Virus record (IMG/VR): IMGVR_UViG_3300037184_000495
Span: 1-25,605 of that record
DNA: 25,605 bases
From: a virus
Strand: one strand, 5' to 3'
Shown here: one piece after another, positions 1 to 7,313 of the stretch
How positions within the stretch are numbered: position 1 is the stretch's first letter
Layout of the letters: each line of letters begins with the position of its first letter
Position numbers and translations under genes: made by a program
Notes under the pieces: model-generated
Told to the model about the DNA's origin: nothing
What the model saw: the letters and a program-made list of their open reading frames with translations, nothing else
Database searches by the model: none

Positions 1-10
1 CATTCGCCAT
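1..10 (-). CDS. Start of next late gene (partial, possibly tail tube)
   Basis: Only the first three codons (Met-Ala-Asn) plus one base lie in the window; the rest is beyond the left edge. A strong ribosome binding site, GGAGGT, sits six bases before the ATG on the minus strand, which supports a real start. The gene directly follows the tail sheath gene in the same direction. In contractile-tailed phages the tube gene commonly follows the sheath, so tail tube is the likeliest identity. That is inferred from position only; no protein sequence is available to confirm it. Confidence 0.55.
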
Positions 11-16
11 GTAGAT

Positions 17-30
17 ACCTCCAAGGAGGT
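17..30 (-). promoter_or_regulatory. Palindrome containing the Shine-Dalgarno of the next gene
   Basis: The 14-base palindrome ACCTCCTTGGAGGT lies just before the start codon of the gene entering at the left edge. Its right half is that gene's GGAGGT ribosome binding site. As RNA it could form a five-base-pair stem with a four-base loop that partly hides the site. Whether this has any regulatory effect is unknown. Confidence 0.35.
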
Positions 31-57
31 TATGCCCTCCCGGAAGGTATTATTGTA

Positions 58-3000
58 TCACACTACGAGGGTCAACTTGATGTAATTGCAGGGAATCGGG
101 ACATCAAGGGTCGTGTCTACCAGAACAGTATCCCGGTTGTTCTCGTCTTGAATGATGTTATCAAGCGAGCCGCCGATCAGCACGCCAGACTCCACAAGGA
201 ATCCGAAGAGGCCTTGAATTGTAGTACCGAGTGAATCGAGAAAGCCCTGGGTGATGTTGAAGCGACCAATGAAATTCTTGATCGCAGCGCGCATGAACTT
301 CGCAGTGAAGTCCACCACCTTCGTCACAGAATCCGTGCGCGTTTCGATGCTTGTAAGGTCTGTGGTCAAGGCCATGCGCGCGTAAACCGGCGCAGACACA
401 GAGTCCTGGATGAAGATGTAGGCGCCGCCTCCGGCCATCACATCAAGCTGTGCTTCTCCGAAAGTGTCGTTGCTTCCGAGCACACGGGTGAAGCCCGTGA
501 TGGGGAAGTTAGTGAAGGACTGTTGCGGCGGCTGTTGTGCGATGGCGCCGGCGGTTGCTGCCGCCATGTAGAAGCCGTCAATGATTTGCTCGGTGCCATT
601 GAGGGTCGCCGCGCAGCGGTCAGGAACGGTCATCCAGAAGCGGCGTTGCCCGAAGGATGCGCCCATCGCATTGACGGTGTCCGCGATGGCATCCTTGTCA
701 GGCGTACCGATAGAAGTCACGAGTGCAGCACCGCGAATGCGAAGTGTGAACACTTCCCCAATCAATGGAGTAGGAAGAACGGTCTCTGCGTAGAAATCGT
801 CGTTGTTCGTTCCGTTCGGGAACTCCGCTGCAGTTGTACGCACGGTGATTTGCGAGCCCACCACACTCTTGATGGAGTAGAGGTTATTGCTTACAGCCAG
901 CTCGAGGAACAGATTTGCAGATGCGGGGATAGACCCAGTCGTGCTGATGCCCTCGTTCTGTAGAAGGACACTGAGGTTCGCAATCTTTGTGTCGAAGATG
1001 GCCGTCCCAAGTGCATCGCCATTCGTCCCGCTGGCAACAAGTGCATCGAGGGCACGTGTCGGCATCTGAGGGTTCCAGAGGACAATGCGTTCGCCGCGGT
1101 TCTGCGGCTCCGACATGAATTGCACGTGCGTGTTGAAGATTTGACCGACGCTTTCATCGTGCGTGAGCGGCACGATGGCGTAGACCTCGTACCCTTCCAG
1201 GAATTCGGCGGCACGCGTGTAGGCTTCGACGGTTCCAAAGGGCTCTGTGGCGCTGATGGCGTCGATACCAAGGCCCGTAATCTGCACACCGGGCGCATTG
1301 ATAAGGGCGAAGAACAGACCCAGCGCCAAGGGGTTGTCCGGCGTAGTGGGACCAATCGAGGTATCCAGCGTGGTTGTGTCTTCAAACGTAAGCAGACCTG
1401 GATTCGTGGCGATGGCCGTTGTGTCCTCGCGGACCGCACGGTACGACACGTAGATGGCTGTCTTGACCGAAATGGGTGCGCCTGTGTAGTCGCGCAGAAT
1501 GTTCGCCTTGATCGTCAAATTGTTCGACAGATCGATTTGAAGATCGGGAGACGGACGGTTCACAGGAGCCGGCGCCGTGAGGTTCTTGGCTTCGATGAAA
1601 AAGTACGTGCCTACGTTAGGAGAGATAGGAACTTGCTGGTCGATACGGATACGCGCAGTGTTTCCTCCGGGAGCCACCTTGTAGACGTGCGCATACAGCA
1701 CGCCGTCAATCCACAGCTCATCTCCAGGCACAGGTTGGTAGGGGTTGCCCGTGACCTCGGTGCCGGCCACCAATGCGGGTGTGACACCAGGATCGATCTC
1801 TGCGAGGGCCGTCCCTCCGATGATAGCGATAATGGATTCCGCACCCTTGTTGGCCGTGTTGGTGAGCGTCAGGGCGCCACCCGTTGCCGTGACCGCAAGA
1901 TTTCCACCCGCCGCTGTACCGAGCACCGCCTCGATAGCGCTCTTCAGACTGGGTGCAGGTCCAGCAACGCTGGTCTCCAAACCCGTGAACACGATGGTCT
2001 GTGGCTGATTGCCATCACTGATTTCCAGTGTGGAATCTGCCGGAAGAGGGAGCGTGGGCGCAGAAGATGCGGTGATGGTGGCATGCGTTGCCGCCGCCGT
2101 GAAGTTGTAACCAGCGAACTCCAGAAGGGGAGTGAAGGCATCGCCGTTGCCGTCATCGACAGCGGCGATGCTCACGCCGGTATTTGAGAGCGGAGCGAAC
2201 GTAATGATGGACAATACTGTGCTCGTTGCACGCACAATCAGTGTGCCCGTGGAGCCCGTATTGTTATCCGTGAGAACAAGATGATTGCCCACAACAGACT
2301 CAGTTGCAGTCTGCCCCGTGATGCCCGCATTGATTTGCGTAAGGATGTCGGAGATAGCGGCGACTCCAGCAAATGTGATGGTTTGGTCAACACCGCCATC
2401 CACATTAACCACAAGGGTCTTTCCGTTGAGCGAGGAGAGTGGCGTGATGGTCGTGAGGTCCGTCGTGCTCACCACAGAAGCCGCCGTCGAAACTTTCCCA
2501 TTCTGGAGGAAGGATTGCGTCCGCGAGGCTTCCACGATGTTCGTGCCATTCCCAGTAGCCAAGAACGCACGAACGGTGTCTGGCTCAATAGCCAGCTCCG
2601 AAAGGTTGCTGCGTGGGTCTGGGTACGCCACTTCGGGGATGACGGTGGTGAACTGATCGTAGTACTCCGTCCCTGTGTACGTATGCCCAATACCGAGCCC
2701 AAAGGCAGCAGCGATTTCAGGGCTCGTTCCCGTGTCCACCAAAATGGACTGGAATTCGCCCTTAGCAAGCGTTGCAATCTCCCACTGTGTGGCGCTCAGA
2801 AGAACAGCACTTGCTGCCGTCACCCCTTGTTGCGTAAACGATGTGTTGATTTGTTCCACAACACCAGAAGAAGACAACCCCGATGCAGACGGATCGGAGA
2901 ACACAACTGTGACGTCTGGAGCATTGTTGATACTGAGTACCAGCTCCATGCCATCCAATCCGGTATAAACCGCAGGAGTACCCGTGGGTGCTTGCGGAAG

Positions 3001-3198
3001 AATGAGTGCAGGAAGATCAATCAGCGCGTCTGGATTGAGGGTTTGCCCGCCGGAACTCGTTGTGACCAACAGGTCCACAATCTGCTTACACACACCAAGA
3101 ATGTGGGGAACAAGCGTGGGTGTTATGATTGTGGGAGTAACTGCCCGGAACTGTTGGATAACTTGAACGCCGGGGCGCGGGAGAGATGCAGCCGCCAT
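58..3198 (-). CDS. Tail sheath protein, very large, with three beta-module inserts
   Basis: Probable contractile tail sheath subunit of about 1046 residues; sheath proteins are usually nearer 400-700. The N-terminus (MAAASLPRPGVQVI) and the C-terminal domain (residues about 830-1046, including the FIGRFNITQGFLDSL region and the ending IPCNYIKLTLVV) have the sheath pattern, in which the C-terminal strands bind the neighbouring subunit. Between them lie three related beta-rich modules at residues about 79-172, 256-336 and 387-469. Each has an L-(N/D)G-x-x-L-x-(V/L) start, a ThrIleThrPhe-like strand, a helix, then an L-x-L-T-N/D turn; they explain the extra length and are probably surface decorations. 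The start was chosen at the second Met, because GGAG lies eight bases before it and falls inside the coding sequence from the earlier ATG at 3216. Sheath is the best fit by composition, ends and position, but no structural comparison could be run. Confidence 0.75.
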   Translation of the reverse strand: MAAASLPRPGVQVIQQFRAVTPTIITPTLVPHILGVCKQIVDLLVTTSSGGQTLNPDALIDLPALILPQAPTGTPAVYTGLDGMELVLSINNAPDVTVVFSDPSASGLSSSGVVEQINTSFTQQGVTAASAVLLSATQWEIATLAKGEFQSILVDTGTSPEIAAAFGLGIGHTYTGTEYYDQFTTVIPEVAYPDPRSNLSELAIEPDTVRAFLATGNGTNIVEASRTQSFLQNGKVSTAASVVSTTDLTTITPLSSLNGKTLVVNVDGGVDQTITFAGVAAISDILTQINAGITGQTATESVVGNHLVLTDNNTGSTGTLIVRATSTVLSIITFAPLSNTGVSIAAVDDGNGDAFTPLLEFAGYNFTAAATHATITASSAPTLPLPADSTLEISDGNQPQTIVFTGLETSVAGPAPSLKSAIEAVLGTAAGGNLAVTATGGALTLTNTANKGAESIIAIIGGTALAEIDPGVTPALVAGTEVTGNPYQPVPGDELWIDGVLYAHVYKVAPGGNTARIRIDQQVPISPNVGTYFFIEAKNLTAPAPVNRPSPDLQIDLSNNLTIKANILRDYTGAPISVKTAIYVSYRAVREDTTAIATNPGLLTFEDTTTLDTSIGPTTPDNPLALGLFFALINAPGVQITGLGIDAISATEPFGTVEAYTRAAEFLEGYEVYAIVPLTHDESVGQIFNTHVQFMSEPQNRGERIVLWNPQMPTRALDALVASGTNGDALGTAIFDTKIANLSVLLQNEGISTTGSIPASANLFLELAVSNNLYSIKSVVGSQITVRTTAAEFPNGTNNDDFYAETVLPTPLIGEVFTLRIRGAALVTSIGTPDKDAIADTVNAMGASFGQRRFWMTVPDRCAATLNGTEQIIDGFYMAAATAGAIAQQPPQQSFTNFPITGFTRVLGSNDTFGEAQLDVMAGGGAYIFIQDSVSAPVYARMALTTDLTSIETRTDSVTKVVDFTAKFMRAAIKNFIGRFNITQGFLDSLGTTIQGLFGFLVESGVLIGGSLDNIIQDENNRDTVLVDTTLDVPIPCNYIKLTLVV

Positions 3199-3228
3199 GT
3201 AGCGCGCTCCTTTCATACCGTGTTGTGA

Positions 3229-4152
3229 TTACCTATTGGATTCTTCCACGCGGGGCCAGGGTATGGGAATCGGCCCTCGTGGAGCCATATTGTCTGAGCG
3301 AAGTCCCGGACGATATGGGCGTACTACACGAACATTGACTTCACGACTTGGGTCGAGAGGGTGCCTTTGTTTCGAAAGAAACGTGGGAGGCGTTGAGAAT
3401 GTAGCCGTTCCCCCATGAACATCGGGAGAGGGAATCAGCGGAGAGACGGGTTGCTTCTCCACACTTAGTTGGTCCGGCCCGATTGTGGGAGGCCCCACAG
3501 GCACGTGCATCGAGGCCTTGTGTCGAAACTGCATCTCGATGTTCTGCACAATGCGATGCCCAAGTGGAGTGAACGCGCTTGTTCGTATGAACTGAAAGGG
3601 TGCGCTTACAACCACTGCATACCACTTATTTCCACTGTCATCTGGAATGATGGAGCCTGCAGGGGACGGAGAGCCGATGGTGATTTGCCGGCCGGTATCA
3701 AACATTCCTGCTCGAATAAGCAAGTCACGAAGAAGCCACACGTGTTCGGCGACTACCCACGCAAGATTCTCGGCTTCGAGGGATGCACGTGAGCAGCAAT
3801 TGATAGACATCGTGCCCGGCACCGTAATGCTCTTGGTCTTTCGTGCTGTTGCTGCATCGTAAGCCTGAAGATCGTCCATCCCAAACGAGTAGAACTGAAT
3901 CGGTCCACGGGTAATAGTGATGATGGGTCGCTTCATCATCACTTCTTCCTGCGTCGGTGCTTCATCCTGGATAACAATCTCTGTGGATTGCGGATCTTCA
4001 TCCCAGTGATAGCTTCGAGGAGGTGCGGCATTGAACAACCCCTGAAGAAAACCGACGAACAGGTTTCTTAGGGCTTCGAGCGGCGTGTACTTGAAACTTC
4101 CGGGGAAGTTACTCGCGAAATCAAAACCCGGTATCTTTGCTGAATCGGTCAT
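3229..4152 (-). CDS. Neck or tail-terminator-type virion protein
   Basis: 307 residues, not firmly recognised. The start is well supported: AGGAGGT lies seven bases before the ATG, and the gene overlaps the end of the preceding 141-residue gene by 32 bases. It lies directly before the sheath gene, where head-tail joining and tail-terminator proteins are usual. The middle (residues about 75-215) is a mixed alpha/beta domain, with PIITITRGPIQFYSFGMDDL followed by a helix-rich ENLAWVVAEHVWLLRDLLIRAG and strands WYAVVVSAPFQF and IVQNIEMQFR. This is compatible with a connector or tail-completion fold. The C-terminal 90 residues are rich in Pro, Ser and Arg and probably unstructured. It lacks the K-T-A peptides common in the neighbouring unknown proteins. 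Confidence 0.5.
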   Translation of the reverse strand: MTDSAKIPGFDFASNFPGSFKYTPLEALRNLFVGFLQGLFNAAPPRSYHWDEDPQSTEIVIQDEAPTQEEVMMKRPIITITRGPIQFYSFGMDDLQAYDAATARKTKSITVPGTMSINCCSRASLEAENLAWVVAEHVWLLRDLLIRAGMFDTGRQITIGSPSPAGSIIPDDSGNKWYAVVVSAPFQFIRTSAFTPLGHRIVQNIEMQFRHKASMHVPVGPPTIGPDQLSVEKQPVSPLIPSPDVHGGTATFSTPPTFLSKQRHPLDPSREVNVRVVRPYRPGLRSDNMAPRGPIPIPWPRVEESNR

Positions 4153-4546
4153 CAGGGATACCTCCTACATCGCCGTTTTTTCGCGCCTCTCGCTCTGCAT
4201 GCGCGTCCTGCATTCGCTTCAACATCTTGTGCTGAAGGTATGCGAAACCCAAACCCGATGCCATTGTTGCTGCGGGGGCTGCATATTGAAGTACACCAGG
4301 AGGGATGCCATTTCCTGTCACTGCCTTCACGCCCTGATTCAAGAGATGTGCGCCACCCATGCCGACGCCCGCTCCCAGCGCAAAGCCTCCGATGCCGCGA
4401 GCAATGTCCCATCCAGGATGCTGCCGGCGGCTTGGAGGCGTCTCTTCATCCGGTCTCACCGCCGAAGCAGCATCCGTGGCTTGGTCGACATCGCTGGCTA
4501 TCTTTATCAACTCGTCGACGAAAGCGGCACAAACTACGGGATCCAT
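4121..4546 (-). CDS. Small membrane-type protein with K-x-A motif
   Basis: 141 residues, function unknown. The N-terminus has an amphipathic stretch ending in the recurring motif (AFVDELIKIASDV, residues about 8-20). A charged Pro-rich linker follows. Then come two Gly/Ala-rich hydrophobic segments, residues about 50-76 (GGFALGAGVGMGGAHLL) and 85-108 (LQYAAPAATMASGLGFAYL), and a basic tail. The segments look like membrane helices or glycine-zipper helices and match the style of the large glycine-zipper proteins upstream. AGGTG precedes the ATG by four bases and overlaps the stop of the previous gene, so translation is probably coupled. A holin is conceivable from size and two hydrophobic segments, but the position inside the neck/tail block argues for a virion component. 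Confidence 0.6.
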   Translation of the reverse strand: MDPVVCAAFVDELIKIASDVDQATDAASAVRPDEETPPSRRQHPGWDIARGIGGFALGAGVGMGGAHLLNQGVKAVTGNGIPPGVLQYAAPAATMASGLGFAYLQHKMLKRMQDAHAEREARKNGDVGGIPDDRFSKDTGF

Positions 4547-4549
4547 ACA

Positions 4550-5452
4550 TCACCTGTACGTGGGTGGCGGGTAGAGCAGGAAGATACCCGGATAGTCTAG
4601 TTCGTCGGGCACCTTGTTGTCCAACGTCGTTGGGTTAGTGTAGTTCCTCGACGGCGTGTACGTGATGTCCTCCATTGGGACACCTAAGTCAATAGGAACC
4701 AGAAACTCGATGTCGCTGGACTCGATTCGATTCAACTGAAGTTCCTGCGTGACCACCGTTCGTTGTTCCTGTGTAGTGGAAACCGTGCGCACCGTCCAAC
4801 GGATATTCTCTGCCTCGATAAGAACATCATCCTTCTTCACCGGCGGGTAGAACGACATACGTCCCGTCGTTGATTGCTGCTGAAGGCGCCCGAAATTGGA
4901 GGGCTGTTCGGCGGCCACGGTAGGATCAATACTCGCCCAAATCTCAATAGGCTTGTAGTATCCGCGCACAAATCCTGTGTCATAGCAGGTTCGACACCCA
5001 CTAAATCGACGCTTCTGAAGCCGGGGGTTCCAGCAATCCGCGCACCGTTGTCCGAACGTACGAATCGGAAGCAGCCAGCACCTTCGTCCGATGTATTCGT
5101 GCATCAAGATATTGAGGTGCGTACGTAGTTCTTCTGCGATAAGTGTGGGCTCCGGCGCTTTCTGATACGGACCATAGAGCTTGATGTCGCCGGTTTGCTT
5201 GTTCCGAATCTGGATCTTGTAGTGGTACTGCCGGTAGATGTTTCCGACCTTCACCAGATTGTCAATGAACAAGAAGGTGTCTTCGAGCTCCTTTGATATG
5301 GGCTCAAAAGGCCCAGAGGGCGCCTCAGAACGTAACACCTGAAAGGTGTAGTCCAAGACGTCCTCCGAGGTATCTCCAATGTCCCAGGTGACTTGATTGT
5401 AGTCAAGAGACAGTGAGAGGATACGTGCCCTTCGAACCTCTACGCCGGGCAC
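4550..5452 (-). CDS. FN3-like/zinc-ribbon head-tail connector-type protein
   Basis: 300 residues. Residues about 5-100 read as a fibronectin type III-like beta domain (VTWDIGDTSEDVLDYTFQVL, then FIDNLV, YHYKIQIR and KLYGPY). Residues 137-156 carry two Cys pairs (CADC and CRTC, 12 residues between) followed by YDTGFVRGYYKPI, a zinc-ribbon-like arrangement. The rest is beta-rich and ends in Pro/Tyr-rich sequence. FN3 domains are common adhesive inserts in phage virion proteins, and small zinc knuckles occur in neck and tail proteins. The exact role is not known; the position between the large internal-type proteins and the sheath suggests a neck, stopper or baseplate-linked part. The start is GTG, one base after the TAA of the upstream gene, so it is probably translated by coupling. 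Confidence 0.55.
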   Translation of the reverse strand: MPGVEVRRARILSLSLDYNQVTWDIGDTSEDVLDYTFQVLRSEAPSGPFEPISKELEDTFLFIDNLVKVGNIYRQYHYKIQIRNKQTGDIKLYGPYQKAPEPTLIAEELRTHLNILMHEYIGRRCWLLPIRTFGQRCADCWNPRLQKRRFSGCRTCYDTGFVRGYYKPIEIWASIDPTVAAEQPSNFGRLQQQSTTGRMSFYPPVKKDDVLIEAENIRWTVRTVSTTQEQRTVVTQELQLNRIESSDIEFLVPIDLGVPMEDITYTPSRNYTNPTTLDNKVPDELDYPGIFLLYPPPTYR

Positions 5453-7303
5453 TTACATCCCACAACTTTCTTTGGATTTGTCGGCCTTTTTGGCAACGGC
5501 GGGGATGCTGGATTCGGCGGCCATCTCCGGGTACTTCTTGGCGACAGCCTTGTACACCGAGGACTTCTCCGCCGGCGAACCGAACTGACGCACGCGTGTA
5601 AGTGCATTCGCGGCATGCCTCTTATCCTCGACAGGATACTTGGGTTCGCCGGTGTCACTTTTCTTTGCAGGCACCGCAAAGTTCTTGGGCTTGATCTTGT
5701 CCCGTGCCGCCTCGGTCAGTTCCGCAGCGGCTTTCGCCATTGCAACAGCGGCTGTCTTTCCTGCATCAGGCATGCTCCGTGCACTGTAACCCATTTGGTA
5801 GTCATGGACAGGATCACCATAAATATCTGCATGCTCGCGTAACGGGGATAGAATGGGCTCTGCCGCCTCTATGCCCTTTTTATGCGCGTGAGCCCTATTC
5901 CACACATCCCCTATAATACCTCCAGTAGGCCCGCCGAGCATCGCACCCGAGGCACCGCCCATCACTGCGCCACCCAAACGATCCGACGGGTTGACTAATG
6001 CACCCAAGCCCGCGCCTCCGAGCGCGCCAACACCCGCACCCAAAAGACTCCCCTTCAAGGCGCCAGCAACCGAGCGATTCTCATTGAAGCCATGTCGTGC
6101 AGCCATTGTAGCAGATTGAAGACCAGGGATCCCCACACCCAGGTGATAAGCATTCCATCGGGCTGAATCATCCTCCGGCGAAGCCTCTTCTGCTGTCTTT
6201 GCCATTGCATGCGCCATCGCGCGCCCCGCGAAGTCGAAGTACTCCGCCTGCTTCGGCATTCCTGCAGACGCCTGCGCCGTCATTCCCTGCGGCTGTCCAC
6301 CCTGCTGCATCTGAATGAGCTGCTGCTGTTGCTGAAAGTCACGGTCGGATTGTTGTCGTTGTATCTTTGCTTGCTGTCGCATCTGGAGACCCGAGCCGAC
6401 GAGACCCGAGCCGGTGACCGCGGCTCCCACAAGATGCCCAGGAGTCTCGGGTGCGGCCATCATCTTTGCTCCCCAACTCTTTGCCCCACTAAGTGCGCCC
6501 TGCAACTTTGGAGCGGCAGCAGTTGCCATGTTCTTCGCGCCAGAGGCTAGGCCTGGAGCGGCCTTGGCAACCGAACCCCCTAATCCCTTCGCGGCGCCCG
6601 CCAACATACTGCCGATACCCGCCAGTTTTGGCTGTTGCGCAGGTGCGGGGGTCATTGCCTTGTTCACCGCACTGCCCGCGAGAGACGAGACAGCCGCACC
6701 ACCAAGTGCCTTGGCGGCAGGAACAACGAGCCCCTTTGCAGCATTGAGAGCGGCACCAATCCAAGCCTCCTTGGGCATAGAATCTTGAAGCAACCACTGT
6801 GTGAAGTGGTCCTGCGCCTGCTTTTCCGCATCGGGTGCAGGCGGTGCTCCTACCGGAGGAGGTGGACCGGGCGGAGCCTCTTCGACACCCTCCTCGGTCT
6901 CTTCTTCGCCTTCCTCACCCGTTTCTTCGGCATGACGATACTTTGAAAGCTCAAGATCGAGCTGTCGCTTCTTCAAGCGGATCATGTCCACCTGCGAGTA
7001 CAAGTCTTCCTCGGACTCGGAGGGCGGACGATTCATTCGCTTCTCGATACGCTTTGCTTCGATGCCGAGGAGAGCCTCTTCGAGGCCCATCGCTTTGTCG
7101 TACAGCGGAGTGTCTTCGTAACCCTCAAGCCAAGACTGCTTGTCATCACCATCACACCCGAAGGCTTGCTTGATGTTGCCGTTCATTGAAGCAATCTTCT
7201 GAATGTCCTCCAATGGAAGCGTGAGCATTGTCTCCGTAAGACGGTCTTCTGCTTCTTTGTTCGAAGCCTGCTTGATCAAAACGTGGGTAAATGCGTCGAG
7301 CAT
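5453..7303 (-). CDS. Large Gly/Ala-rich internal-type virion protein with YP..D..HA.NAL.RV domain
   Basis: 616 residues from the ATG at 7303, chosen because AGGAG lies about seven bases upstream and the gene then begins just after the stop of its neighbour; an in-frame ATG at 7420 has no such site. The order is: helical N-terminus with K-x-A motifs (LIKQAS, IQKIAS); a charged coiled coil (about 65-125); an acidic and proline-rich linker; Gly/Ala-rich hydrophobic helices (about 180-305); a Gln-rich helix (305-335); a FAGRAMAHAMAKTAEEA segment (358-374); a glycine zipper (412-467). The C-terminal module (about 538-593) has FAVP, KYPVEDKRHAANALTRV and KKYP, a pattern I recognise from many phage structural proteins (DUF6582-like). 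It is probably an internal or ejected virion protein; that role is inferred. Confidence 0.6.
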   Translation of the reverse strand: MLDAFTHVLIKQASNKEAEDRLTETMLTLPLEDIQKIASMNGNIKQAFGCDGDDKQSWLEGYEDTPLYDKAMGLEEALLGIEAKRIEKRMNRPPSESEEDLYSQVDMIRLKKRQLDLELSKYRHAEETGEEGEEETEEGVEEAPPGPPPPVGAPPAPDAEKQAQDHFTQWLLQDSMPKEAWIGAALNAAKGLVVPAAKALGGAAVSSLAGSAVNKAMTPAPAQQPKLAGIGSMLAGAAKGLGGSVAKAAPGLASGAKNMATAAAPKLQGALSGAKSWGAKMMAAPETPGHLVGAAVTGSGLVGSGLQMRQQAKIQRQQSDRDFQQQQQLIQMQQGGQPQGMTAQASAGMPKQAEYFDFAGRAMAHAMAKTAEEASPEDDSARWNAYHLGVGIPGLQSATMAARHGFNENRSVAGALKGSLLGAGVGALGGAGLGALVNPSDRLGGAVMGGASGAMLGGPTGGIIGDVWNRAHAHKKGIEAAEPILSPLREHADIYGDPVHDYQMGYSARSMPDAGKTAAVAMAKAAAELTEAARDKIKPKNFAVPAKKSDTGEPKYPVEDKRHAANALTRVRQFGSPAEKSSVYKAVAKKYPEMAAESSIPAVAKKADKSKESCGM

Positions 7304-7313
7304 AGTCCTCTCC

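Noticed and set aside
1120-2187. Long open plus-strand frame antisense to the sheath gene
   Set aside because: Arg/Cys-rich, low-complexity composition with no domain sense; it lies wholly under a convincing minus-strand protein. Antisense frames stay open because of codon bias.
2281-3228. Second long plus-strand frame antisense to the sheath gene
   Set aside because: Same reasons: shadow composition rich in Arg, Cys and His and no recognisable pattern.
4121-4546. Holin identity for the small two-segment hydrophobic protein
   Set aside because: Size and two segments fit, but it carries the N-terminal K-x-A motif of the virion-type proteins and sits inside the neck/tail operon with no lysis genes nearby.
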